A stretch of DNA of 23,523 nucleotides from Chthonomonas sp. UBA1950 (GCA_002336105.1 DDEQ01000030.1:1-23523); one strand, 5' to 3'; counted from the stretch's first letter, positions 14,827 to 23,032 are shown. Numbers and translations are program-made. Notes: generated from the letters alone by a model not told the origin.

Positions 14827-15198
14827 TCAGACAATAACAGCACTGTCGATATTCGTAAACACGTTATCTTTCAGGCTTTCTTTATCGACTGCAGTGATTA
14901 CGGTTCGGTTTTTTACGCTCACTACAAGAGCAATATCATCAACCATGACAAGGGATTCCTTTGCCCCTTTTGCAGCCGCTTTATCAATCCCACCTAAGAC
15001 TCTCTGCCATTCCTCTTGGCCGAGTTCAATGTTCCGACTTTCTAGCCTGGTCTTAGCATGACCACTCACTTTGAGCTGATCTTGTAACAGCGAGTCAAAC
15101 GAATTCCCGCCAACCGACGTTTTCGACGTTGTAGACGTCGTGGTCGTCGGCTGATCACGCAGTAACTGCTGTATACGGGAATTCTGAATGCTATCCAT
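14827..15198 (-). CDS. TIGR02530-family flagellar operon protein
   Basis: A 123-residue protein with the family core SGHAKTRLESRNIEL (about residues 44-58), then GGIDKAAAKGAKESLVMVDDIALVVSVKNRTVITAVD. The N-terminal third is a Thr/Ser-rich low-complexity stretch (PTTTTSTTSKTS). In Bacillus-type flagellar operons this small protein lies between flgD and flgE, and its role is uncertain, probably tied to hook or hook-cap assembly. Here it follows flgD with a 55-bp gap, in the expected order. The next gene on this strand is not flgE, so the operon appears to stop here. Assignment is strong from sequence and context. Confidence 0.9.
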   Translation of the reverse strand: MDSIQNSRIQQLLRDQPTTTTSTTSKTSVGGNSFDSLLQDQLKVSGHAKTRLESRNIELGQEEWQRVLGGIDKAAAKGAKESLVMVDDIALVVSVKNRTVITAVDKESLKDNVFTNIDSAVIV

Positions 15199-15253
15199 AC
15201 ACTATTTAATTTCCAGAGCCACTTCCAGTGTCGGAGCTACCACTCGAAGAACC

Positions 15254-15907
15254 CTATGAAGATCCATTGGACGAGCTTGAATTGTAATAGGAGATATTGT
15301 CAATGGTAGAGCTTAGAACTGGAACCACCGTTCCGTCGCTTGTTTTAACCTGATACTCAATTTGACTTCCAATTCTCGATGCGCCAATGATCACACCTGT
15401 CACGCTGGTTTGCTCACCGTTAACCGTACCAACACCAGTAACCGCTCGACCGATCATATAGCTTGCCGGTGACATATCATAGGTGTGTTCAACGCTAGTG
15501 ACCTGGGCTAGCTTAACGTCAGCCGTCTTACCATCGCCTTTATCTAGTGTTAGGTGATATTCACCGTCTTGCAATGAAACACCGGTGACAACTCCAGAGA
15601 TAGTCCCGCCTGTTGAAGCCCCGTTCTTGTCAACTTCACTCGCGGTAACCGTCTGGCCCATGTAGCTCTGCGCCTGTTGCATGTTAGCGCTTTGGATGAG
15701 CTTATCGGTTCCTTGAACTTGTCCAAGTTGAGCTAACTGGGCGAAAAAGTCTCGGTCGTTCATCGGTTCAAGGGGGTTCTGATTTTCCATCTGAACAACA
15801 AGAAGATGCAAGAAGTCTTGCATGTTCATTTCAGAATTGGACTTGGTTGCCGTCTTTGTCGACGATGTCGTTGTCGAATTTGAGGATAGGACAGAATTTA
15901 CGCTCAT
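15254..15907 (-). CDS. flgD: Flagellar hook-capping protein FlgD
   Basis: Caps the growing hook so that FlgE subunits polymerise; it is exported by the flagellar type III system. The 217-residue product carries the FlgD N-terminal motif MNMQDFLHLLVVQMENQNPLEPMNDRDFFAQLAQLGQVQGTDKL (from about residue 27), then the region used for cap contact, GQTVTASEVDKNG. The Tudor/FnIII-like part seems reduced to beta strands such as GVVTGVSLQDGEYHLTLDKGDGKTADVKLAQVTSV. Both ends are Ser/Thr/Asn-rich and flexible. AAGGA lies about 9 nt before the ATG. It starts 15 bp after the fliK stop and precedes the TIGR02530 gene, the standard order fliK-flgD. Confidence 0.93.
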   Translation of the reverse strand: MSVNSVLSSNSTTTSSTKTATKSNSEMNMQDFLHLLVVQMENQNPLEPMNDRDFFAQLAQLGQVQGTDKLIQSANMQQAQSYMGQTVTASEVDKNGASTGGTISGVVTGVSLQDGEYHLTLDKGDGKTADVKLAQVTSVEHTYDMSPASYMIGRAVTGVGTVNGEQTSVTGVIIGASRIGSQIEYQVKTSDGTVVPVLSSTIDNISYYNSSSSNGSS

Positions 15908-15922
15908 TGGGAGGGTCCTTTT

Positions 15923-18022
15923 TTAGATCGAGAGGTCGAGGCCCTTCGCTTCGTTCCTCAAAGCGACCGGGGACGTTTCTACCCGCGCATCCTTGCTTGG
16001 GCGGTAGTTTTCAAATTGCTTGGCAGCTTGTTGCTGTTGTTGCTGCTGAGATTGCTGTTGGGTTTGTTGTTGCCAACTCGACTGAGAGTTAGTTGAGTTA
16101 TTCAAGCTTGTCGATGTAGTGAAAGTCACTTGGGCATTGCTAAAACCTTTGTGCTCAAGGTTTTGAATAAGCTCAGGACGGCCCTGCTGAAGAGCCTTTT
16201 GGACGTTCGTATCACTCGCCGAAAGCTGAGCCTGGATTTGACTGCCAGCTGCTTTGACGAGCATCGTCACGGTGCCAAGATTGGGCGGATCGAGTTGAAC
16301 AACAACGCCATCTTTTGGTCGAGCCGCGGCAAGAAGTTCAATCTTATCCGCAACTTGGCGAATGATGAAGGCTCGCTCTGCACTCGTGATCTTGTCGACT
16401 TTAGTGACCTTGGTTGTCGTATCTACGGCTTGAACATCGTTGCTGGTCGTCTCAACTGAGACATTCGCAACCTTGGCAGTAGACTCATCTGACTTTGTTG
16501 ACTTAACTTTGACTGAGTCTGACTTATCAGTCTTCGATGTCGTATTACCCGCCGGATTTTTTTCTGTTTGCCCAACCTTTGAGTCGTCTGCTTGAGTGGA
16601 GCTTTCCTTCTTAGACGAGTCTTCAGAATTCTGTTTTCCAGAATCATCTGTCTTCACGACTGACGATGTCTTGCTCTGTTGTGCTTGAGAGCTTGAAGCC
16701 TTGGACTCGGAGACATCAGTCGTCTCTTGAGTTTCAGGTGCATTCTGCTTTCCAGAGTTAGCCTGCTTCGATGCCACAGCGGCAGCTACTTCTACAACTG
16801 AATTTGGTGCAGTCGATTTTGGGGCAGTTGATTGCTGCTGAGCGACCTCTACATTGTCTTTCTCAGCTTGAACTGGTTTGCTATCGGTCGATATCGCTTG
16901 AACTGGCGCATCTGAAGACGAGGCTTCAATGGTCACAACTGCCTGTTCATGATTGTCGGCATTCGACTTTGCAGGTTGAGCCGATGCTAGGCTCACCTCA
17001 GGTTCAACAGGCATCTCGACAGGATTCGCTGCAGAATCATTACCAGCCGCATTTGGTTCAATTTCAATCGGGCTGGGATTACTCTTCTTTGACGTTGAAA
17101 TCTCAACCGATTGAGTCTCTACCGTTTGTTTAGTACCCGTCTTCACAGCTGTGCTTTGCTTCACTGGCTGCGCCTCTAAAGTAGGTGGGTCTTGAACACT
17201 GGTTTTAACTGGGTTCGAAGGAGCGCTCGTTCCGAGATTCGCAGACTCATTTTCAGAAGAAATTGCACTCTGATTGGGTAGTTCATCTGGTGTCAACTTT
17301 TCAGATTCGTTATCATTCAAGTTGGCAACGTAAACCATTACTGACTTGATATCAGTTGATAAATTTGCGATGTCTTTCGTCGTCGGGTTCGTAGAAACTG
17401 TTGCAAGCACAGACTCTTCAATAGGAGTGCTGTTCGTGGCTGGTACGGCTAGCTTATCACCCACAACAGGTTCGTCCGCTCCATCTCCACTACTCTGAGG
17501 GACATTCAAGAAAAGCTTGGTTATTGGTGGCTGATTCGCGATCGGACCCATGATGTGCTGCATCTTAAAGTCGATTTGGGTCTCATCCGGGTCTTCTCCG
17601 CCGAGATCAATTCCGCCACCCTTTGTAGAGAACTCCTGATCACCACTTGTGTCGATGGCGTTCGAATTGTTCTCCCCTCCAGTTAGGAATTGTCGTCCGC
17701 CTTCGATCTCAGCTTGCGGATCCATCAGAGGATTCTGATTAATCACAATTCCGCGATCCGAGTTGTTATTGGGTGAGATCGGAGCGTTCAGCAGTTGGTC
17801 CAGCTTTGGCGCTTGAGCATTCGGCTCTTGTTGCGCGGCTTCCTCTGCTGCGTTGGCTATCGATATCGCAGGCGGCGATTCTCCTAGCGATTGGCCTTGT
17901 CCCTCATCCATCTGGACAGCATTTACCAGAGCCTTCTCGAAACCTTCTTCAGGCGTTACGGAAGACTTGGATTGTCCAGGCGTTGAACTGGCTCCCAATG
18001 GGAGTATTAGTGCGACGTTCAT
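15923..18022 (-). CDS. fliK: Flagellar hook-length control protein FliK
   Basis: Molecular ruler that sets hook length and switches export specificity through FlhB. From ATG 18022 the product is about 699 residues. Nearly all of residues 1-540 is low complexity, rich in Ser, Thr, Gln, Asn, Val, Lys and acidic residues, with no fold visible, as expected for the FliK ruler. The conserved C-terminal domain, about residues 548-637, contains VVVQLDPPNLGTVTMLVKAAGSQIQAQLSASDTNVQKAL and LIQNLEHKGFSNAQVTF. A glutamine-rich run follows (about residues 651-667). An in-frame TTG at 18085 exists but gives a Cys-containing, non-family extension and would overlap the divergent HAD promoter. It heads the flagellar cluster; its own promoter must lie in 18023-18111. 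Confidence 0.9.
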   Translation of the reverse strand: MNVALILPLGASSTPGQSKSSVTPEEGFEKALVNAVQMDEGQGQSLGESPPAISIANAAEEAAQQEPNAQAPKLDQLLNAPISPNNNSDRGIVINQNPLMDPQAEIEGGRQFLTGGENNSNAIDTSGDQEFSTKGGGIDLGGEDPDETQIDFKMQHIMGPIANQPPITKLFLNVPQSSGDGADEPVVGDKLAVPATNSTPIEESVLATVSTNPTTKDIANLSTDIKSVMVYVANLNDNESEKLTPDELPNQSAISSENESANLGTSAPSNPVKTSVQDPPTLEAQPVKQSTAVKTGTKQTVETQSVEISTSKKSNPSPIEIEPNAAGNDSAANPVEMPVEPEVSLASAQPAKSNADNHEQAVVTIEASSSDAPVQAISTDSKPVQAEKDNVEVAQQQSTAPKSTAPNSVVEVAAAVASKQANSGKQNAPETQETTDVSESKASSSQAQQSKTSSVVKTDDSGKQNSEDSSKKESSTQADDSKVGQTEKNPAGNTTSKTDKSDSVKVKSTKSDESTAKVANVSVETTSNDVQAVDTTTKVTKVDKITSAERAFIIRQVADKIELLAAARPKDGVVVQLDPPNLGTVTMLVKAAGSQIQAQLSASDTNVQKALQQGRPELIQNLEHKGFSNAQVTFTTSTSLNNSTNSQSSWQQQTQQQSQQQQQQQAAKQFENYRPSKDARVETSPVALRNEAKGLDLSI
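16028..16072 (-). repeat. Imperfect CAG/CAA repeat encoding a glutamine run near the FliK C-terminus
   Basis: The minus strand reads as Gln codons, QQQ-T-QQQ-S-QQQQQQQ, mixing CAA and CAG so the DNA is not a pure triplet repeat. The number of Gln codons may vary between strains. Confidence 0.75.
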
Positions 18023-18098
18023 GTCCCATGGCAAGTATCGGCAGAAAGTCCTCGCATTTTTAGCAGGTTCTTCAAAGCAATACAAACTATTTTTCTGC

Positions 18099-18111
18099 CA
18101 TAATTGGGCGA
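18099..18111 (+). promoter_or_regulatory. Leaderless-type -10 box of the HAD gene
   Basis: CATAAT (18099-18104) lies 7 nt before ATG 18112. No Shine-Dalgarno is present in between, and no clear -35 box is seen. Confidence 0.45.
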
Positions 18112-18816
18112 ATGCCGAACCGGCTCTCCCTGTCTGATTTCCGTGCGGTTCTCTTTGATGTGGACGGCACGCTTGTCAACAGCGTTGAGGTCATCGTTTG
18201 TGGGCTAGATGAGACTATCGTTCATTTCGGTGGTCCGAAGCCCAGGCGAGAGACAATTCTTGCGAAAATTGGTTCCCCGCTTCGCGTCCAACTACACGAG
18301 TACGAGGTCCCCGAAGTAACCGAAGACAAGCTTGAAAAGATGTTTCATTTTGCGATCGAGCGTTTCGATGCTTACGCAGAACTAGAAGTCCCATTCCAAG
18401 CTGCGGTCAACACTCTCCACCTCTGCAAAGAACGTGGAATGAAAACCGCACTCGTCACAAGCAAATCACGGTCCGAGCTAGTTAGTTTTTTTCGACGTTT
18501 TCCAGCGACTGAAGTAGTTGATGTCGCTGTTACCTCATCCGACGTTGCCCATCCGAAGCCCCATCCCGAGAGCGCCGAGCTTGCTTGTCAATGGCTTGGC
18601 GTGACCCCACAGGAGGCGGTGCTAGTTGGAGATTCAGTTTTTGACGTTTGCTGCGCACGCAGTGCAGGCCTTTCAACCGTAGCCGTATCATATGGCGCGG
18701 CCAACAGATCCATGTTGGAGGCCGAGCGTCCGGACTTACTCTTACACACACCAGAGGAGCTATTCGACTGGGCCGAGACCGCCTTTCTCCAGTCACCATG
18801 CCACGAAAGAAGTTAG
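18112..18816 (+). CDS. HAD-superfamily phosphatase (phosphoglycolate phosphatase/PpaX-like)
   Basis: A 234-residue HAD hydrolase with an alpha-helical cap. Motif I is FDVDGTLVNS (Asp nucleophile and Asp+2 at about residues 15 and 17), motif II the Thr/Ser of ALVTSKSRSEL, motif III the Lys of VAHPKPHPESAELA, and motif IV VLVGDSVFDVCCARSAG, all intact, so it should be active. Its position in the superfamily (type I cap, GVTPQEAVLVGDS) resembles phosphoglycolate or pyrophosphate phosphatases; the substrate is not determinable. It is divergent from fliK and probably transcribed leaderless from the CATAAT box. Its 3' end overlaps the GH42-like gene by 19 bp. Confidence 0.9.
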   Translation: MPNRLSLSDFRAVLFDVDGTLVNSVEVIVCGLDETIVHFGGPKPRRETILAKIGSPLRVQLHEYEVPEVTEDKLEKMFHFAIERFDAYAELEVPFQAAVNTLHLCKERGMKTALVTSKSRSELVSFFRRFPATEVVDVAVTSSDVAHPKPHPESAELACQWLGVTPQEAVLVGDSVFDVCCARSAGLSTVAVSYGAANRSMLEAERPDLLLHTPEELFDWAETAFLQSPCHERS

Positions 18817-21800
18817 TTCCTGAAGTCACTCCAGCTGTCGAACCAGAAGCGACAGTGACGCAAAAAGTAGAAGAAGCAAAACCTGCCCGCAAACCGCGAG
18901 CGACGACAACGCGAGCCAAAAAGGTCGTGGGAAAGAAACCTGCGGCGAAAGCTGTCGTTGAACCAGTAACGGAAACTACAGCACCTGATGCCGTAGCAGT
19001 TCCGGGAACGCCTAAACCCAAACCGGCACGTGCTTCTCGGGCAAAGAAACCCAAGGTAGCACCTAAGCAAGTCGAACCAGAAACCGAAGTAGTAACGGAA
19101 GTAGCTCCTTCGAGCTCAGACCCGATTGGCGCTGCTGAAGACGTCTCTGAGATTGTTGTCGTTTTTCGACCGAGACAACGCGCTTCTCAAGAGGAGGCGA
19201 TTGCGAAAGAACAGGCTGAGAATCAGGAACGACGGGGCAGAAACAGGAACCGCAAAAAAGACAAAAAGGAGCAACCAGCACCAGCACCAGCAATTGTCGC
19301 CGAAGAACTCGTTGTTGTTGCCGAAGAAGAACTCAAAATCGAGGAAACCAGTCACGGTAATGAAATCATCTCGCAAGAGTTCAATTTCGCCGACCAAGAC
19401 GAGCTTCCGGTTCCGATTTGGCGTCCAATCAGCACAACGAAACCCAAGGCTTCCAAACCACCGGTTGAGCAAATCGTTGGCGACGATGAAGCGGGTATAG
19501 CTCCGCTCAAGTCGAAGAGACGAAGAAGAAGACACGGTGAAAAGGAAGTAACGAGCGGTACCACCCATGAGACGGCAGAGGCTACTCTTGACAGTCCGGT
19601 CGCACCCCCACAACCGAAAGCTCCAGAGAAGCCGAAACCGGCAATTACTCCGCTATCGGCGCCCGTTCTCAAAGCAATCATTCCAACTCCAGTTGAGGCG
19701 CCTCAAGTCGTTGTTCGCGATGGAGTTCCTGCGATCGTGCGGGACCATCGGATCTACCCACCGCTCTTTTTCTTTGGTTCGCCCGCAGACGAAAAGCGCG
19801 CCACAACCGTTTTTGACGAGTTGCAAATGGCCGCCGAAAGCGGTGTTCACCTTCACTCACTTCTCGTGAACATGGAGGTTGACCAAAAAGAAATTGAGCA
19901 CACCGTTCAGGTCGCGGCTTACTTCCTTTCGAAAGCAATTGAGGCCGATCCCGAAGCGCAAGTCTTGTTCCGGATTATCTTCCAAGCTCCTCGCGGATGG
20001 GAAGAGAAGTATCCGCATGGCCGCTATCGAAACGCACACGGTGATGTCGCCGAGCCGAGCGTTTGTGATAACGAGTTTTGGGGAGTTGCCGAAATCTGCC
20101 TTGAGCAATTCGTCAAACGTCTGAGCCTGTTGCCCAGCAAGAATCATATTCTTGGTGTTCACCTTGACCGTGGCGAATGGTTCATGAGCGACGGCATCGG
20201 TTACGACAACTCACGCGCCGCAAAGCACGGATTCCGAGACTGGGCACGTCGCAGATATTCAAACGACGAAGTGACTCTTCGCGCTTCCTGGTTCGATGGC
20301 TCTGTACGGTTCGACAACCTACAGGTCCCCGAGTTTCAGCCCGAAGGTGGCGACGGCGAACGGTTCATCCGTTCCTCCAGAAAGCAGCGCCGTTACGTTG
20401 ACTATCACCTCTTTTTGAGCGATGCGATGGTGCAACGGGTGGCCGACCTAGCCTATATCGCCAAAAAAGCTAGTAACGGAATGTTCCTAGTCGGAACGAG
20501 CTACGGTTACACCTTCGAGTGGTCTCACCCGGGAAGTGGTCACCTAGCGCTTGGCAAGTTGCTTCGCACTCATGAGATCGACATTATCGCCGGACCGCCA
20601 AGCTACCGAACTCGCGAACCAGGCGGAAGCGCACCCTTCCCTGGCCCAGTCGACTCGTTTGCCTTGAACGGCAAGATGTACCTAAGCGAAGAAGACTTCA
20701 AGACTTCTCTCAGCATCGGTCATGAGCCTGACGACTTCAATCCGTCCCTAAAAACACCGCAAGCTCTCGAAAATGTGCATTGGAGAGGCGCTGGTGCTGC
20801 GCTCGCGCATGGTAGTGGCGTTGCGTGGATGGATCTTTGGGGGAATGGCTGGCTAAAGACACATAGCGTTTGGAACCGCGCCACTCAAGTCCTTTCGACG
20901 CTCACAACCCGATCCGCTTCCCCGCTTGGCGACCCAGAAGTCGCGGTCTTCATCGACGAAAGAGCGCTTGCTTACCTCGTCGATAGCAACGCCTTTGCAC
21001 TACTCGTTCAGAATGTGCGAGAGTCGGTCCTAAGAGCTGGTGTTAGCGCCGCGTTCTATCTTCTCAGCGACTTGCAGCATCGTGAGAAATTCCCAGAGAG
21101 CAAACTCTACTTGTTCCTCAACGCTTGGGATATCCGGCCGGACTTGCGCGCCGCGATCAAGAACCGTCTACAGAAAGACAATAAGGTCCTATTCTGGCTT
21201 TACTCAGCGGGTCTGTTCGACGCGGGACGAGACTCTCTTGAGCGAGCACGCGAAGTAACAGGGATTGCGCTCAAGCCTCAGCCATTCCATAGCAAGGCGG
21301 GAACGACGATTCTGAACCGACGACACCCACTTAGTGAGGCTTTCCCAGATCGGTCCGTCATCGGCGGAACGAAATTAGAGCCTAGCTACTTCGCCATTCC
21401 GGAGAGTGGAATCGTCCTTGGTGAGTACTCGCAAACGGGTCTGCCGAGCTTCGTCGTGAAGGAATTCACGGAAGACCCACAAGCTCAATGGACCAGTGTT
21501 TTCCTTGGCGAACCGCTCGTTAATCCTGCTCTTATCCGAGCCCTTGCACAGATGGCTGGTGCCCACGTATGGAACTTCCACGAAGATGTTGTCCACGTTC
21601 GTGCCCCATTCTGCACCGTTCACTGCACCGGGACCGGACCTCGAACCATCACGTTGCCAAGCAAGTTCAGCGCCTATAACTTGGGAACCCAAGAGTGGGC
21701 TTCCATCGACTCCGTCAACTTGCGATTTAACGCCCTGGATGGATCGACGCACAGCTTCCTTGTTGGCCCCCGAATCGACATCGAGCATCTTCTCAAGGCG

Positions 21801-22145
21801 GACCCGGCAGAGGTCCTTCAGATGGCTGACCTGCCTGCCCATGATCTCAATTTGAGAATTGACAGCAGCAACTTTGACGTGCCAATCATGAAGCTCGACG
21901 AGTGGATTGAGGGTGGAGACACGGACGAAGTGGCCGATGAGTGGTTCTTGCGACCTCAGCTTGTCGAGGAGGAGCCTGAACAGGCTCGACCAGAGGAATC
22001 GCCGGGCAAGGTCAGTCGCCGCCGCCGCAAACGCCGAGGCGGGAATCGTAACGATCAGCCTAGCGAAGGTCGAATCGAAACGGTCGTTTCCTCGACCAAT
22101 GACGACGGATTTGGCATCAATGTGATGTTCAGGAAGCGAGACTAA
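18798..22145 (+). CDS. GH42-like glycosidase-fold protein with long disordered basic tails
   Basis: A 1115-residue protein with no signal peptide. Residues 1-300 are disordered, rich in Lys, Arg, Pro, Ala and Glu, with basic clusters at 29-51, 144-157 and 238-248. A TIM-barrel-like domain follows, about 315-700. Within it HLDRGEWF (Glu460) is the likely acid/base and YLSEEDFKT (Glu631 or Glu632) the likely nucleophile; their spacing of about 171 matches the Glu141/Glu312 pair of the Thermus GH42 beta-galactosidase. Residues 712-850 look like the GH42 trimerisation domain (VAVFIDERALAYLVDSN, YLLSDL, YLFLNAW, VLFWLYSAGLFD). The C-terminus has RRRRKRRGGNRN from 1074 and ends GFGINVMFRKRD. The start at ATG 18798 is chosen because the longer frame lies inside the HAD gene. 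Era follows with a TAATG overlap. The substrate and the role of the tails are unknown. Confidence 0.75.
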   Translation: MPRKKLVPEVTPAVEPEATVTQKVEEAKPARKPRATTTRAKKVVGKKPAAKAVVEPVTETTAPDAVAVPGTPKPKPARASRAKKPKVAPKQVEPETEVVTEVAPSSSDPIGAAEDVSEIVVVFRPRQRASQEEAIAKEQAENQERRGRNRNRKKDKKEQPAPAPAIVAEELVVVAEEELKIEETSHGNEIISQEFNFADQDELPVPIWRPISTTKPKASKPPVEQIVGDDEAGIAPLKSKRRRRRHGEKEVTSGTTHETAEATLDSPVAPPQPKAPEKPKPAITPLSAPVLKAIIPTPVEAPQVVVRDGVPAIVRDHRIYPPLFFFGSPADEKRATTVFDELQMAAESGVHLHSLLVNMEVDQKEIEHTVQVAAYFLSKAIEADPEAQVLFRIIFQAPRGWEEKYPHGRYRNAHGDVAEPSVCDNEFWGVAEICLEQFVKRLSLLPSKNHILGVHLDRGEWFMSDGIGYDNSRAAKHGFRDWARRRYSNDEVTLRASWFDGSVRFDNLQVPEFQPEGGDGERFIRSSRKQRRYVDYHLFLSDAMVQRVADLAYIAKKASNGMFLVGTSYGYTFEWSHPGSGHLALGKLLRTHEIDIIAGPPSYRTREPGGSAPFPGPVDSFALNGKMYLSEEDFKTSLSIGHEPDDFNPSLKTPQALENVHWRGAGAALAHGSGVAWMDLWGNGWLKTHSVWNRATQVLSTLTTRSASPLGDPEVAVFIDERALAYLVDSNAFALLVQNVRESVLRAGVSAAFYLLSDLQHREKFPESKLYLFLNAWDIRPDLRAAIKNRLQKDNKVLFWLYSAGLFDAGRDSLERAREVTGIALKPQPFHSKAGTTILNRRHPLSEAFPDRSVIGGTKLEPSYFAIPESGIVLGEYSQTGLPSFVVKEFTEDPQAQWTSVFLGEPLVNPALIRALAQMAGAHVWNFHEDVVHVRAPFCTVHCTGTGPRTITLPSKFSAYNLGTQEWASIDSVNLRFNALDGSTHSFLVGPRIDIEHLLKADPAEVLQMADLPAHDLNLRIDSSNFDVPIMKLDEWIEGGDTDEVADEWFLRPQLVEEEPEQARPEESPGKVSRRRRKRRGGNRNDQPSEGRIETVVSSTNDDGFGINVMFRKRD

Positions 22146-23032
22146 TGGCTTACAAAGCTGGATACATTGCCCTCGTCGGAAAACCGAACGTAGGAAAGAG
22201 CACGTTGCTGAATACGATCGTCGGTCAAAAAGTCTCGATTGTGAGCGACAAACCACAGACGACTCGAAAGAAGGTCGTCGGGATTGCAACTACCGAGGAT
22301 TACCAAATCGCGTTTATTGACACTCCCGGTATTCACGAACCGCATACAAAGCTTGCGCGAGCAATGGTCGATCAGGCGAGAGCGTCTCTTGACGAAGTCG
22401 ACCTGATCCTTTATGTCGCCGACGGGTCGCACCACCCAGGTGAAATCGATCAACAGATCGCGAAACTGATCGTATCCCCTCATCAAAAGACTCCTGTTCT
22501 GCTTTGTTTGAACAAGATGGACCTGCTGAAAGCAGAGAATGTAGAGCGAAACGTCTCGGCATACACTTCGATGTTCGGCACCGAGGAGTACATGATGACC
22601 ACGGCAACGAGGGGCCACAACGTCGACAGACTTGTCGAGATGCTGGTTTCGCACTTGCCAGAAAGGGCTCCCATTTTTGAAGACGACGAGTTCACCAACC
22701 AGACGTCCCGCTTTATGGCCGCGGAGTTCGTTCGTGAAAAAATCCTGCACGCTACTCGTCAGGAGATACCGCACAGTGTCGCGGTGACTGTTGACACTTG
22801 GGAAGAAGAAGGAAATCTAACCCGCATCGAAGCCACGATATTGGTTGAAAAGGCTAGTCAGAGGGCAATTCTGATCGGTAAACAAGGCGAGTTCATTAAG
22901 ACGATTGGGACGAAGGCTCGAACCGAAATTGAAGCTCTCATTGGAACTCGTGTGTTCCTTCAACTTCACATAAAAGTGAGCGAAGGCTGGCGACAAAACC
23001 CGCGAATCCTTCACGAACTGAATTACGAATAA
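22145..23032 (+). CDS. era: GTPase Era
   Basis: Essential GTPase that binds the 3' end of 16S rRNA and checks 30S subunit assembly. The 295-residue product has the G1 loop GKPNVGKST (about residues 12-20), TTRKKVVG (G2), DTPGIHEPH (G3), NKMDLL (G4) and the closing TATRGHN region (G5), then a type II KH domain with ILIGKQGEFIKTIGTKARTEIEALIGTRVFLQLHIKVSEGWRQ, the standard Era C-terminus. Start and length are canonical. The ATG shares one base with the stop of the GH42-like gene (TAATG), and AGGAAG (22131-22136) gives a Shine-Dalgarno 8 nt upstream, so the two are translationally coupled. Confidence 0.97.
   Translation: MAYKAGYIALVGKPNVGKSTLLNTIVGQKVSIVSDKPQTTRKKVVGIATTEDYQIAFIDTPGIHEPHTKLARAMVDQARASLDEVDLILYVADGSHHPGEIDQQIAKLIVSPHQKTPVLLCLNKMDLLKAENVERNVSAYTSMFGTEEYMMTTATRGHNVDRLVEMLVSHLPERAPIFEDDEFTNQTSRFMAAEFVREKILHATRQEIPHSVAVTVDTWEEEGNLTRIEATILVEKASQRAILIGKQGEFIKTIGTKARTEIEALIGTRVFLQLHIKVSEGWRQNPRILHELNYE

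Noticed and set aside
14794..14997. Plus-strand frame of 67 codons in the gap and over the TIGR02530 gene
   Set aside because: Most of it is antisense to a recognised flagellar gene, and its start lies within an inverted repeat.
16028..16072. Simple triplet microsatellite with regulatory role
   Set aside because: Codons mix CAA and CAG with Thr and Ser interruptions; it is explained by the Gln-rich FliK tail.
18648..18797. Extended N-terminus for the GH42-like gene
   Set aside because: The extra 50 codons lie inside the HAD gene, in another frame, including its motif IV region; ATG 18798 starts the same charged style as the rest of the tail.
18530..19054. Antisense frame of 174 codons opposite the HAD/GH42-like junction
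   Set aside because: Low-complexity translation arises from the Ala/Lys/Pro-rich sense strand; it crosses two real genes.
21375..22289. Long antisense frame of 304 codons opposite the GH42-like gene and era
   Set aside because: It mirrors two well supported coding regions, shows no family features and is typical of shadow frames in mid-GC genes.
22142..22774. Antisense frame of 210 codons opposite era
   Set aside because: Fully inside era, whose motifs are canonical; the translation has no recognisable domain.
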